A stretch of 64,000 nucleotides of DNA, from NCBI RefSeq assembly GCF_001625305.1, contig NW_017802458.1, forward strand, positions 62,001 through 126,000, in the 5' to 3' direction. The notes beneath the pieces are model-generated. The model saw only the letters and a program-made list of their open reading frames with translations. It had not been told where the DNA came from and ran no database searches. The DNA is from Branchiostoma belcheri (taxonomy: Eukaryota; Chordata; Leptocardii; Amphioxiformes; Branchiostomatidae). Position numbers and translations under genes: made by a program. Below are positions 44,266 to 55,679 of the stretch, piece after piece (position 1 is the first letter of the stretch; each line of letters opens with the position of its first letter).

Positions 44266-44763
44266 AGGCCACAGCAAGTAAATTTTATGGATGACATCTT
44301 CCATAGACTCCAAATCTAATGCGATAGGGAAAAAAAACCAGGCGGGCAAAAAAAGAGATTTCTACATTTTCATATTTTGACATCATAAACCTACTTACAC
44401 AAGAAATGATACCTATGTTGTGCTAGGTTTAGTGCCACGTATTACAACATCCATTTGTCACTCAAAAAGTTTTCAATCATTGTACAAATGGTTTTGATTG
44501 AGTGGGAACATCACATATACACACCCAGCATCACATATAAAAGGAAAGAAATGTTTCGCTGCATCAAAGTAAAAGACAAAATATCAAATCAGAGCCTTGT
44601 CTTGTCTCCTCTCTTCATATTTATCTGCCATCCACGTTCCGGCATGGCAACAGACATCTTTGCCCATTTTTGGCATGTTGACCACCATCAGAGGGAAAAA
44701 AATCTCTATCCAAAATCAAGCGAAAATCAATGATGTCATCCATAAAAATGACTTACTGTGGCC
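44266..44763 (+). mobile_element. Full-length GGCCACAGCAAG family element
   Basis: Best intact copy. The inverted ends are AGGCCACAGCAAGTAAATTT, with TGGATGACATC inside, and GATGTCATCCATAAAAATGA, with CTGTGGCC outside. The middle has ATTGTACAAATGGTTTTGAT and CACGTTCCGGCATGGCAACA. No ORF of interest. Other copies: 2824, 16679, 36565, 44968, 59752, 61693 and 62969. Confidence 0.9.
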
Positions 44764-44766
44764 GTT

Positions 44767-45276
44767 ACACGGAGCTGTCAATCAAAACTTACCCAGGCGC
44801 GGATGATGGGACCTGTGGGAGGGGGGGCAGTCGGTGTTCCTGACTTTAATCTTGACGTGTACGCCATCTTTCTTCCTTCGTACCGTAATCATCTTGAGTA
44901 TTCTCTTTTGGGGCTCCTGTGCCTCAAGTTTGCTGGATAGTCTCCGAACCGATAGTCATTTACAACATAGGTGCCCATTTTCGGCATGTCGACCACCATC
45001 ATAGGGCAAAAAAAAAGTTCAAAAAAATGTTTTTTTTTTCAAAATTTTTTTTTAATCTCAAAAATCAGGCAAAAATGCGCGCGTTAATGTCATCCATAAA
45101 ATTTATTTGCTGTGGCCTTATCGTCACACTGAGCTGTCAATCATAACTTACCCAGGCGCGGATGATGGGACCTGTGGGAGGGGGGCAGTCGGTGTTCCTG
45201 ACTTTAATCTTGACATGTACGCCATCTTTCTTCCTTCGTACCATAATCATCTCGAGAATTCTCTTTTGGGTTCTCC
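44767..45276 (+). repeat. 155-bp direct duplication flanking a partial GGCCACAGCAAG element
   Basis: 44767-44925 and 45125-45276 share TTACCCAGGCGCGGATGATG, GGTGTTCCTGACTTTAATCT and ACGCCATCTTTCTTCCTTCG. Between them, about 44968-45119 is the right end of the element family, ending TTTGCTGTGGCCTTA. Confidence 0.85.
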
Positions 45277-46089
45277 AGAGGACATCAAAGGTACCCAGGA
45301 TGTGCTAATGGAGACAGAATGGTTGGATGGTTCTTTGCTCAGATTAGAATTTCTGTTATTTCTTCCAACTCAATGGCTCGAATCTTCCTCTCCGTTAACT
45401 TTTAGTTTTGTTGGGCGAGAAATTCACTCAAAGGTTAATATATGAAGTTATTTATGTACATAAAAAGCGTGTTGGGCATTGTTGAATGTTAATTGTATCT
45501 GTTCGCCCGGTATATTGTAAATTGGATTCAAAAACTTGTGTGAAAATGAAAAATGCCAGATTGTGTTAATATGATAAGCAACAAGTAGTATTATGATAAG
45601 CAACGATTAGTACTAAATCATAAAATCGAGATATTGCCTACCTGTCTATGTGCCCCCACCCCCTTCAGTTTTCTCCATACATGTACCATGTTACATGTCC
45701 CATGGTTCTCTACTCTCTCTTATGCTAAGTAGATACCGAAATACCATAGTTACACGTGTATTTTTTATTCTCCAAGTTGTTGTTTTCTTTACCCTAGAAA
45801 GCTCAGAAAACTTTACAACTGTCCATCCACCGTTTTGTAACGACACAGTGTTTGTAAGGTCTAAAGTGCACTCCTGTTTAATAATTTAGGGCTGATTCTG
45901 ACGATACGTGGATTATGTATGGTTAATCCCATACTACACCTGTCATTAATCTCCAAGCAGATGTAGGTACGGCCAGTGTTGTTTTAAGACATTGTTTTAA
46001 GGTCTTGAAACCTTTTATGTGTCTTTCTAGTGGTCGACGTTTTTTCTCTTCGCCTTTCTCCAAGGGACCACAAGGAGGTTGTATAACTA
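45277..46089. other. Non-coding stretch
   Basis: No gene recognised. Confidence 0.4.
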
Positions 46090-46590
46090 GAAAGGTAACA
46101 TTTGCAAAGCAAATGCATTATGTTTACCTTCGCATATGGTCTGCTCTATCAATTCTTACTCAAAGACGTTCATATATATGGTTAGACAGGAGTCTAAATC
46201 CTTCTTGTAATAAAATTGCAACATGATGTAACCCAACACTAGTTACCATGATAACAGAGAGTCTGGTTCAGGTCATTGGCCTTTTTGGTTTGGAGAAGAA
46301 GAGGAAGAAGAGGAAACTTGGCATAGCAAAAACAATAGCCTCAAACACACCCGTATTTCAGACGTAAATAATGTATACTATTTAGATCTATGTTTACCTT
46401 CGCAGGTCTTCGAAGGAAGACATACGGTTTTTGCACAGTTTCTTCCTCTTCTTCTCCAAACACACAAGGTCAATAACCTGGACCACACGTCTGCCACCAT
46501 GGCAACTGGCGCTACAGCAGACACCCTGTGATGTTGGATTACATTATGTAGCAAGGGGCTGGTCACAGGTCACCATATATATATTAATGT
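46090..46590. mobile_element. Two GTAAACAT-family repeats in opposite orientation
   Basis: A plus copy at 46090-46340 and a diverged minus copy at about 46390-46590 (CCACCATGGCAACTGGCG core). Confidence 0.8.
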
Positions 46591-47369
46591 ATTTTAGTAT
46601 GACTAAACAGGGTACAGTTTGTTGGGCTAGATCATGTGAATGTATTTCTTCATTCCTAAAACACTGAGCCGAACCTACATCTGCTTGGAGTCCATGTTAG
46701 CCTGACCTGTGACCTTGCGGTTGACGTGGGGAGGGGGGTACTTGAAACTCGGGCGAACTTTGCCCGGCGTGAAGTCCGTACACCTGTTGAGGTCATTGAC
46801 CTTTGACCGTTCGAGAGGTAAAGGTAATATTGACCTAAAATCGATCGTCAAATGTGCAGAGATAAGAACAATGCAACACCTATTTTCAAAACACAGCTAC
46901 TTTTTTGTTTCCAACATTGTTAATAAATTTGATAGCATTTTAAACAACATATTCATCAACAACTTGTGTCATGTATATCGTTTATACAATATTTATGATA
47001 CATATGATAACCATTGTGTCATGTATATACAAAGTAAATTTTGATGATAAATACTTATGATACTGAGGGTATCTTTGAGTATAAGTAGGCAAGATTAACA
47101 CAATATGTGTGGTCCGGAATGCAAGACTGGATTGCAGACAGGGAGGAGGTTCTCTCGTTGGAAGAGCCTGTATCCACCAATGGTGGAAGCTTTTGTGTCG
47201 TGACCTTGGATTTGAATGTATCCGTTGTGTTCGAAATGTGTGTACTTGCAAAACATGCTTTTGCGAAGTTGTCCCTCTAGCTTTGTCTGGGGCACGTCTT
47301 TTCGAACGTCGTGACAAAGTGTTGACCTTGTCGTGAACTGTTTGACCTTGACAGCCAGGTGTGCGAAGA
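46591..47369. other. Non-coding stretch
   Basis: Short ORFs only. An ACAATATTTATGATACATAT tract is at 46985-47060. Confidence 0.35.
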
Positions 47370-47735
47370 AAGAACGTAGCAAATATGAATAGCAAAGTTC
47401 TTTGATCACAACAATTTATTTTTCACTAGCCGACTTTTCGATGACCATCAGGGCAATTTTGACTGGTTTGTTGTGCACTGACGCTAGATGTTACTTGGTG
47501 CATAGTGCACTAAAGATGTTACATAGTTCACAGTGCACTGTTACTTGGTTCACAGTGCACTTAAGCTAGTTTTTACTGTTAACAATGCTGATGACAATTT
47601 ACTGTTAACAATTTACTGATGAAGATGACAGACGGTCATCGAAACGTCGGCTCGTGAAAAATAAATGGTTGTAATCAAATGACTTTGCTATTCATTCGTT
47701 TACCAACCTGATGAAATTATTTACGGATAAAGAAC
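47370..47735. mobile_element. Inverted-repeat element with GACGGTCATCGAAACGTCGG end
   Basis: Left TTTTCACTAGCCGACTTTTC, right GAAACGTCGGCTCGTGAAAA. The inside has three or four CATAGTGCACT / CACAGTGCACT words. Relative of 24775-25290. Confidence 0.8.
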
Positions 47736-47754
47736 GTAGTAGGTTTATCACAAC

Positions 47755-48200
47755 CATCTTGCTTGCAGGTTAATTGCATGTAACAGTGTAAATACAACGT
47801 GTCTATCAATTGCTACCTCAAAAGGCGCACAATGCAGTTTTTAGGGCTTGGAAACACGATTTTTCAAAGCAAATATTCCAGTTATTTTTCTACATAGTGA
47901 GTTGAAACCACACAGTCCCAATGTATATTACAAACATCTTGCTTGCAGGTTAATTGCAAGTAACAGTGTAAGTACAATGTGTCTATCAATTGCTACCTCA
48001 AAATGCGTCCGATGCAGTTTTTAGGGCTTGGAAACCCGATTTTTCAAAGCAAATATTACAGTCATTTATCTACATAGTGAGTTGAAACAACATTGTCCCA
48101 ATGTATATTGACCCTCATGGAGCAAAAATTCCCGAAATTCTGACGAAAATGGTTACTAAAAGGGCCCTTGGCTGATTTTTTAGGGTACCACCCAATACCA
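47755..48200 (+). repeat. Two tandem copies of the ATGCAGTTTTTAGGG repeat
   Basis: Unit of about 180 bp: CATCTTGCTTGCAGGTTAAT at 47756 and again at 47937, each followed by ATTGCTACCTCAAAA and ATGCAGTTTTTAGGGCTTGG. Confidence 0.88.
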
Positions 48201-48585
48201 CCCAGGGCTTGTTTCTGTAGTTTTAAATAACGAAATGTGCTAATGTAAAGCAGTATGTGTCAATATCATAAATATTGCCTTATTTAGAATATTACCAGTT
48301 TTGCTGCTCTGAATCGCTGGATGCCTTTAAAGGAACAGTTCGAAATGGAAACTTCATCATTCGTTCACCGATTTTGATGTCAGTATTTATAAATTATTTC
48401 GCATACAGGTGATATGTATATCATCCTTGCTCAAATTGCAATTTCCAGGGGGTGAGCGCTAATATTTCTGAATAAAAGGCCAATATTTATTGTAAAAATC
48501 TTAAATTTATTGTCTGTATGTGTCTTTATGTATTGTACCTGTTTATTCATTTATTACGCAGGGCCCAACTGAAAAGCAGCGTTAC
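48201..48585. other. AT-rich non-coding stretch
   Basis: Nothing recognised. Confidence 0.4.
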
Positions 48586-48714
48586 TAGCCTCTACCAGGC
48601 TTCGGGAGACGGCTGGAAAGTGTAGAAATCGGTTTAAATATAGAGATAACATGCCGAGGGAGTTGGACCGATTTGTACTCTTTCCAGCCGTCTCCCGAAG
48701 CCTGGTAGAGGCTA
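48586..48714 (+). mobile_element. TAGCCTCTACC element
   Basis: TAGCCTCTACCAGGCTTCGG to CCGAAGCCTGGTAGAGGCTA. The flanks share GCGTTA, an imperfect target duplication. Confidence 0.88.
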
Positions 48715-49188
48715 GCGTTAACACCGAGTGGGCAACCTTCGATAAAAATGACGAAATAATAAAATAAATAAATAAAGTGAAAATCTGCAAGTTGACCACA
48801 TGGTAAAGAGGTGTTAAACCCCATGAAGCATATGTTGGTTATTGCCAAATAAACCACAAGTCCGTTCGATAATCACTTCAAATTAATTACGGCAGATTAA
48901 CACCTGGGGTGGAAAATGGGCGACAAATGAGTCGGGAGGAGCCACTAATCACCTGTGGGGATTCGCCCACCCTCATCACCCCCCCCCCTTATTCAACAAG
49001 TCCTCACACAATGGTTTTCCCCCGCTAATTCTTATAATTTGCATGTAGATTTGGGCGCTTTTGTTGGTTTTCTGAGAGGTACGATTGACTTCATTCAGAG
49101 TTGTGGGGATTTGTGGATCGCCCATCGGGGATAATGCCTTCTTCAGCTGGCCCTTGTGATAATCACTGTGCGAAGGTTCACCAAGCCA
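48715..49188. other. Non-coding stretch
   Basis: Poly-C run at 48979-48987; no gene. Confidence 0.4.
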
Positions 49189-49530
49189 TAGCCTCCTTCG
49201 CAGACTTCTGAGGGTACGGCGAAACCGTCTCTCCCGGCAAACTCTAGCCTCCGTAGCAGGCTTATAGAACTGGGGTTTGGTGGTCTTCGACTGTTTTCTG
49301 ATTAGCCCGGTTCAAAAAACGGGGGTAATTCAACCAGGCCGGCTATGTTGTCTATATGCAATCAGAAAATAGCACATAAAAGCTCCAAAAGACCCTGAAG
49401 ACCCCCAAACCCCCAGTTTGTTTTTTTCATGCTATGGAGGCTAGGCAAACGCCCTCCGCGGCATAACTCACGTCGCTCCCGGCCGAAAAAAAATTAACGC
49501 CGACGCCCCAGAAGTCTGCGAATGAGGCTA
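49189..49530 (+). mobile_element. TAGCCTCCTTCGCAG element split by a nested TAGCCTCC/CTGGGG element
   Basis: Outer element: TAGCCTCCTTCGCAGACTTC to GAAGTCTGCGAATGAGGCTA. Inner element 49245-49443: TAGCCTCCGTAGCAGGC to ATGCTATGGAGGCTA, flanked by GGCAAACTC (49236-49244) and GGCAAACGC (49444-49452), 8 of 9 identical. Confidence 0.9.
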
Positions 49531-49631
49531 TGGTTCACCACTCGAAGGAGGGTATAGTTTATATAGTGTGAACTCGGACTCAATTTGTAGAGAGACTCGA
49601 CAACTCTTGAATACAAATTGTACAAATGAGG

Positions 49632-49783
49632 TAGCCTCTACCAGGCTTCAGAAGCGGATAGAAAGAGCAAAAAACGCATGGCCAAATAACATGCCATTGG
49701 GAATTGGTCCACTAAAGAACATTTTGCAGCCTCTGGTAGCTTTTCTGGTTTTTCCAGCCGCTTCTGAAGCCTGTTAGAGGCTA
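49632..49783 (+). mobile_element. TAGCCTCTACC element with 9-bp duplication
   Basis: TAGCCTCTACCAGGCTTCAG to CTGAAGCCTGTTAGAGGCTA, flanked by CAAATGAGG and CAAATGAAG (8 of 9). Confidence 0.88.
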
Positions 49784-50469
49784 CAAATGAAGAGCTTGAA
49801 CATTTTTAGATTAGCAAAACAAAAAACAAAACAAAACAAAAAACATGTAAGGCGTACAGATATGTGCGTGTGAAGAAAAAAGATTATTATTTTTATTTCT
49901 TTGGATAAATCAACTAGAAAAATACATTATGGTGGTGTTCCTATATTGTTCTTTCTGTCAATGACGTAACTGAAATACATGTACCATGTAATCCTCAGGA
50001 TATCAATTAATGGTAATTACAAACGATTGTGATGATAAAACTGACAATTTCGTCACACCTGTGGCATTCTCGGAAATTCTTTCTGATTTTTTTTGGCACC
50101 AGACGATCAAATATTGATACTTTCCGATCACATAGAGCACAATATATGCGTTAGAGCAACCTCAACAAAAAGTCTGTTTAAATAAACGTACTTCGTGTTT
50201 AATTAAATCCGACCACTTTTGTAAATCGAACCAACCGTCCAGCACATCTGCGAGTGTTGTCGTCATTCAATAACAAGCGTTTTCGGGAACAAAAGAACGC
50301 GGTCTCGATTCCCATGTCCGACCACAACCTGTTTCTCCCACGTATCCTGGTACACCTCGATTGTAAGTTCTTTCTAAAGACGTGCACAATAGGTGCGGAT
50401 GCATTTATTATATGTTTTAGTTCCCATTTTGTACTGGCCATGCTATGGGAGTGGTAGCGTAGTGTGTGC
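49784..50469. other. Non-coding stretch
   Basis: A short (AAAAC)n run at 49820-49845; no gene. Confidence 0.4.
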
Positions 50470-50648
50470 TAGCCTCCATAGCATGCCAAAAACTGGGGGT
50501 TTGGGGGGTCTTCAGGGTCTTGTATGTACAGTTTTCTGATTGCAGATAACCGGCCTGGTTGAATTACCCTCGTTTTTAGAACTGGGCTAATCAGAAAACA
50601 GCCGAAGACCACCAAACCCCCAGTTCTACAAGCCTGCTACGGAGGCTA
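50470..50648 (-). mobile_element. TAGCCTCC/CTGGGG element
   Basis: TAGCCTCCATAGCATGCC to GCCTGCTACGGAGGCTA, reverse of 49245-49443. Flanks AGTGTGTGC and GTTGTGTGC match at 7 of 9. Confidence 0.88.
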
Positions 50649-51059
50649 GTTGTGTGCGCACATACTGACATATCCTTTTTCTTCTAGCGTGCCTGAGTCG
50701 CTAGAAAGCACATGAATGCCATCGTTTGCAGGCACTGGAACCTCACGGCCGACCCACCGTTTGAGAAACAACAAAGAGGTCGAACTTTGGCGGGCTAATT
50801 GGGTTGAGCATTGTAGGGGGTAAGCTACATACACGACAAAGGGGTGGCAGGCATGAAGCCTTGTGCGACCTCCCGTAGGAAAAAAACCTTTCTGGGAAGT
50901 ACTAAGTACTCTCTTGTTTACCATACACGATAGTACATGTCGGAAACAAAGAAGTTGTTGTAATTACTTAAGCTGGACATCCGAACCCTCAACTTAACCA
51001 CACGACAACGTAACTCGACAAAGGACCTGATTTTGCTTGTAGTTTAACCAACGATGTAT
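50649..51059. other. Non-coding stretch
   Basis: No gene recognised. Confidence 0.35.
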
Positions 51060-51265
51060 TTACGGATTTGTAAAGGAAGCGTAAAGATATGAAATATGTT
51101 AACGTCGTATTTAAGCACACTGAAAGGTGGCGAAAAGGCGGAGTTTGCCTTTCAGAAGCTTTTACGAAGTCGTAAAGACTACAGAAATATTTTCTCACCT
51201 TTAATACTTCTTTACATATTGCGGAAACTTTTGCTTAAATGTCTGTTTTCGTGCTGTGTGTTAAG
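51060..51265 (-). repeat. Inverted partner of repeat 34385-34600
   Basis: ATGTTAACGTCGTATTTAAG, CTTTTACGAAGTCGTAAAG and GCTTAAATGTCTGTTTTCG mirror the 34385 copy. Confidence 0.75.
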
Positions 51266-51724
51266 TAAAGGTTATCTAGTTTAGGTGGAAACCTATCTCT
51301 AGAGTGAAACGCGGTTCGAGGACAGCAAACATTACAAAACGTTCAACACATTCTCTAGATAAAATCTCTACACAGGTGTGCCTAGAACTATGCACACACG
51401 GGACAATAACCCACCACAAACGCAGGTGCTTCAAATATCTCTCGTTTTTTATTATCAGCATTACACCATATTTTCTCACGTAAAATTCTCTCTGTAAGTT
51501 TTTTGGGGTGTACTAGTATTTCTTTTGGCGTGCAGAGTGGAAACCGGTTGGGTAAATTTGCACTTCGACTTTTCTGAGTGGACGTAAGCCTATATGGTCA
51601 GTCAGAAAACTTTCTAATTGGAAATAAACGGAGGAGGGCCTATGCTAACTTGTGATGAACAAACATAGGATTTAGGTTTGAAATTACAAGCCTAGTCTGC
51701 CTATGGAGGCTTCTTAGGCTGTCT
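51266..51724. other. Non-coding stretch
   Basis: Nothing recognised. Confidence 0.35.
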
Positions 51725-51900
51725 GTAGCCTCTATCAGACTCCTTGGAAGTTCAAAGAATAGTAAAATTTGGTCAAATATGGAGAATACTTTGCCAGAAG
51801 AATTAGCTAGCAAAACAGTTTTATGTTAGTAACTCTACTGGCAAAGTATTCACAATTTTCACAATTTTTCTTTGATCTCAACAAGTCTGTTAGAGACTAC
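51725..51900 (+). mobile_element. Old, diverged TAGCCTCTA element
   Basis: TAGCCTCTATCAGACTCCTT to AACAAGTCTGTTAGAGACTA. Inside, AATACTTTGCCAG faces CTGGCAAAGTATT. Confidence 0.7.
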
Positions 51901-52592
51901 ATTTTGTTTGTAAGAACACAAGAACTAGTTGGGAATAAACAAACAAATATAAATAAAACACTCCTGTTTAAGGACGGTTGTATTGCAAGGATGAAATCTC
52001 TTCATAGCATGAACAAACTTTTCAACAAGAACCTTGGAACAAACTATGGGTAGGTACTAGTACTTGCATTGAAGAAGTATTTTCCTTCGAATTTTTCACA
52101 AATGATTGTCGTTAACGAAAACTACAAACCTCTCAGACAACCTTCCTTTTCATAAACTAACAAGAAATTTGACGAACTGAAAAAATATTTACAAACATTT
52201 AGACGTTATAGAACAGAGTGACATTATTGATATATTGCATAAATATCAGGCATCAGCACCCGTATATGATAATAATAATGATAATATTATATCACAATTT
52301 GTACAATTAGAGAATCTCTTCCGAAATTAGGTCATTCTATACAATATAAACAAGGGGAAAAATGATTGCTGTGGACCCCGAATATCCTTGGTTTACATGT
52401 ACCCATCATTATGGTCGCTGTGTGAGTTGATTTGCAACAAAATAACACCTTGATTGTACAGCTTGGTTAATCAGTAACTCTAAAGAAAACAGACCTTGGA
52501 AATACGTGTGGCAGTACTGAGCATTCGGTACACAAAAGAGTTGTATTTCTTTACACAGTAACACTGTTGCCCCCCTCCCCCATAAGTATAAA
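51901..52592. other. Downstream region / probable 3' UTR of the Frizzled gene
   Basis: AT-rich and without coding signal, directly downstream of the Frizzled stop codon on the minus strand. Confidence 0.45.
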
Positions 52593-53229
52593 TCATACGT
52601 GGGTAAAAGAAGTCTGTTTGGGGAGGGCTATAGTAGTAACTGCTGTGTACCTGGCTTGTGTTTGACTGGTCTTTTTCCCGCAGAGTTTTCTGTGGAACTG
52701 TTTCCAAGAGTCGATGGTTTTGCCGGTCCAGACCCAGACCCCTGATGTTACTCCTACCACTAGGCACATGAAATACTTGAGCATGAAGACGGTATAGTCC
52801 GGCCGAAAGTCTGGCATGCAGTCGGGGCAGGCTAACGCTCGCTCCCAAGCCGGTCGGTGCTGCTGCTCGTAGAAGTAACACGCGACCACGATGGTGGCAG
52901 GGACGGTGTACAGCACGGAAAAGATCCCGATTCTCAGCATGAGTTTCTCCAGTTTGTCCGTCTTCGTCCCGCCCTGCTTGATGACTTTTCGGATCCGGAT
53001 GAGCGAGACGAATCCGGCGAGGAGGAAGGACGTCCCGATGATGAGGTAAACCATGAGCGGGGCTAGCACGAACCCCCGCAGATTGTCCAAGTTCTGATTG
53101 CCGACGTAGCAGATCCCGCTGACCGGGTCCCCGTCCACGGAGCTCATCGCCAGGACAGCGATGGTTTTGACGCTGGGGATGAGCCAGGCGGCCAGGTGGA
53201 AATACTGCGCGTAGCTGGCGATGGCCTCC
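52593..53229 (-). CDS. FZD5/8: Frizzled 5/8-type Wnt receptor, C-terminal 211 residues
   Basis: Seven-pass Wnt receptor, plasma membrane; binds Wnt through an N-terminal cysteine-rich domain and recruits Dishevelled. Visible on minus from the gap edge: [20 protein letters not shown] (TM4), the conserved [12 protein letters not shown] loop, TM5, [14 protein letters not shown] intracellular loop 3, TM6 ([20 protein letters not shown]), TM7 ([20 protein letters not shown]), then [10 protein letters not shown], which is the KTxxxW Dishevelled-binding motif. The short tail ends [10 protein letters not shown], a PDZ-type ending like those of FZD5 and FZD8 and unlike FZD1/2/7 or FZD4. The tail, loop and TM7 wording all point to the FZD5/8 class. 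The signal peptide, cysteine-rich domain and TM1-3 are missing because of the 941-base N run, so the N-terminus cannot be checked. No intron is seen in the visible part, as is usual for FZD5/8. Confidence 0.95.
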
Positions 53230-54170
53230 NNNNNNNNNNNNNNNNNNNNNNNNNNNNNNNNNNNNNNNNNNNNNNNNNNNNNNNNNNNNNNNNNNNNNNN
53301 NNNNNNNNNNNNNNNNNNNNNNNNNNNNNNNNNNNNNNNNNNNNNNNNNNNNNNNNNNNNNNNNNNNNNNNNNNNNNNNNNNNNNNNNNNNNNNNNNNNN
53401 NNNNNNNNNNNNNNNNNNNNNNNNNNNNNNNNNNNNNNNNNNNNNNNNNNNNNNNNNNNNNNNNNNNNNNNNNNNNNNNNNNNNNNNNNNNNNNNNNNNN
53501 NNNNNNNNNNNNNNNNNNNNNNNNNNNNNNNNNNNNNNNNNNNNNNNNNNNNNNNNNNNNNNNNNNNNNNNNNNNNNNNNNNNNNNNNNNNNNNNNNNNN
53601 NNNNNNNNNNNNNNNNNNNNNNNNNNNNNNNNNNNNNNNNNNNNNNNNNNNNNNNNNNNNNNNNNNNNNNNNNNNNNNNNNNNNNNNNNNNNNNNNNNNN
53701 NNNNNNNNNNNNNNNNNNNNNNNNNNNNNNNNNNNNNNNNNNNNNNNNNNNNNNNNNNNNNNNNNNNNNNNNNNNNNNNNNNNNNNNNNNNNNNNNNNNN
53801 NNNNNNNNNNNNNNNNNNNNNNNNNNNNNNNNNNNNNNNNNNNNNNNNNNNNNNNNNNNNNNNNNNNNNNNNNNNNNNNNNNNNNNNNNNNNNNNNNNNN
53901 NNNNNNNNNNNNNNNNNNNNNNNNNNNNNNNNNNNNNNNNNNNNNNNNNNNNNNNNNNNNNNNNNNNNNNNNNNNNNNNNNNNNNNNNNNNNNNNNNNNN
54001 NNNNNNNNNNNNNNNNNNNNNNNNNNNNNNNNNNNNNNNNNNNNNNNNNNNNNNNNNNNNNNNNNNNNNNNNNNNNNNNNNNNNNNNNNNNNNNNNNNNN
54101 NNNNNNNNNNNNNNNNNNNNNNNNNNNNNNNNNNNNNNNNNNNNNNNNNNNNNNNNNNNNNNNNNNNNNN
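53230..54170. other. Assembly gap, 941 N, inside the Frizzled gene
   Basis: It should contain the cysteine-rich domain through TM3. The missing part of a typical FZD5 would need roughly 1 kb, so the gap size is about right for a single coding exon. Confidence 1.
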
Positions 54171-54200
54171 TCCGAGCCCTGCACAAGTGGAGAAAAACAG
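54171..54200 (-). other. Probable splice acceptor of the Frizzled coding exon
   Basis: On minus, TACTGTTTTTCTCCACTTGT followed by GCAG|GGCTCGGA gives a pyrimidine tract and AG; the exon would start at 54178. No Frizzled-like residues are encoded to its right, consistent with a leader intron. Confidence 0.5.
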
Positions 54201-55461
54201 TACGGTCTGAGCACACAGTTCCCCCTGTTAAATGTGTCAGCCTAGCGCTAACAAGATCACACCTAAGTGACAACGTAAGCCTGTCAGTAACGTGTCAGGC
54301 CATTATGAAGACTAGCAGGTGACGGGACCGTACCTTTCGGGTCACCGATATCCCAATTACGCCGCGTACATTTACGCCGACGTCGCTCAAAACACCAACC
54401 CAAACCAGCTCGCACCCAAGCGGGCTTTCTACCGTAGCTGGCGCGTTATTTCTCCTTCCCTGTCGCTTTTCTGACCGGCCATTGTGTCCCCCCGTTGTTT
54501 GTACAAGCGAGTTGTTTAAGCCCCCAATCAACAACCATTATTTACTGGGGGAGGAGATTTTTTCCTTACCTGCCCTGGCTCGAAAACACTCCAAAAACGC
54601 TGCCAACTACAACTCGTAGCAACCTCCTAAACCGGTACGGTAACTCTTACATGTGGTACGGTGGTCTACAGGTGACTAGGGGTAAGAACCCTACCTGAAA
54701 TATGTGAAATGTCGGGCCGCACAGAGAGTCTTTTCATGGGAAGACCGAACCTGCCACGCATCGCTAACGAACTACAGGTAACATATTAGACAGCACACAC
54801 ACACCGAGGAAAGGCTGACCTTTGACCGCGCTGATTCAACAGAAAAAAAAACAGCGGGGCGGGAAAAAATGGGCGACAGCCTCCACATTCAAACCACATC
54901 CATAAGAAAAGGGGCCTAATGAACAAGCGTTTTGTCATGCAGAATGGTACTATTCTGAAGAAGCCCCAATCCACAATGTGAAAAGAACCACCTTGTAAAA
55001 CCGGTTCCAAGTCGTCGTCGACACACAACCACAGAAAATAATTCTAAGAAATCCGAATAAATTGCCATAATAAAATTTGCTGGTTATGAAACATAAAAAA
55101 ATTATATAGTGAAAAATACCTTGTTGGATCGGGTGGGAGCATAATAAAAGAATTATGCGTCAAAGTGAATTTTGAGAAATCAAATATCAACTACCGTGAC
55201 CCAAGGACATTGCCCTTGCATTGCCTATACACATAAATTGTCTGATGACGCATTAATTTGTGTATTTCTTAAATGATGACAGTTTGCCACCTTTGGCGTG
55301 AAGGATTCACCTGATGAAAAAGGAAATGATACTCTATATCTGACTGTAGAAAAATAACCCGTCAGTCTCTTAAGAAGACGAGTAAGACAAACGAAGGAAG
55401 TCTACAAGATTTTATCCTGATCCTAAGACAGAAACTTGTGTCTTAGTCAGACTTATTTCTC
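54201..55461. other. Putative leader intron / flank of Frizzled
   Basis: No coding signal or repeat recognised. Confidence 0.35.
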
Positions 55462-55634
55462 TAGTCTCCACCAGACTCTTTTGCAGGCTGAATGAATAGT
55501 AGAAATCGGCCTAAAAAGAATGTAGCTGGCTTGGGGAGTTGTTCGGCCATAGAGGGTCCAGTTTGCCAGCTACATACTTTTTAGGCCGATTTCTACAATT
55601 TAATAAGCCCTGCAAAAGAGCCTGGTGGAGACTA
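55462..55634 (+). mobile_element. Palindromic TAGTCTCCACC element
   Basis: CTAGTCTCCACCAGACTCTT to AGAGCCTGGTGGAGACTA, with AGTAGAAATCGGCCTAAAAA facing TTTTTAGGCCGATTTCTAC. Distant relative of the TAGCCTCTACC family. Confidence 0.8.
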
Positions 55635-55679
55635 TATTTCCTCCGTCCCTGAACGATATATTGTGAGGTTTATTTATGC

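Noticed and set aside
46982..47409. Two overlapping ORFs over 100 codons on minus
   Set aside because: No recognisable domain, no splice context, AT-rich low-complexity ends.
53196..54245. Long ORFs across the Frizzled region on both strands
   Set aside because: They are mostly N and only appear open because the gap has no stops.
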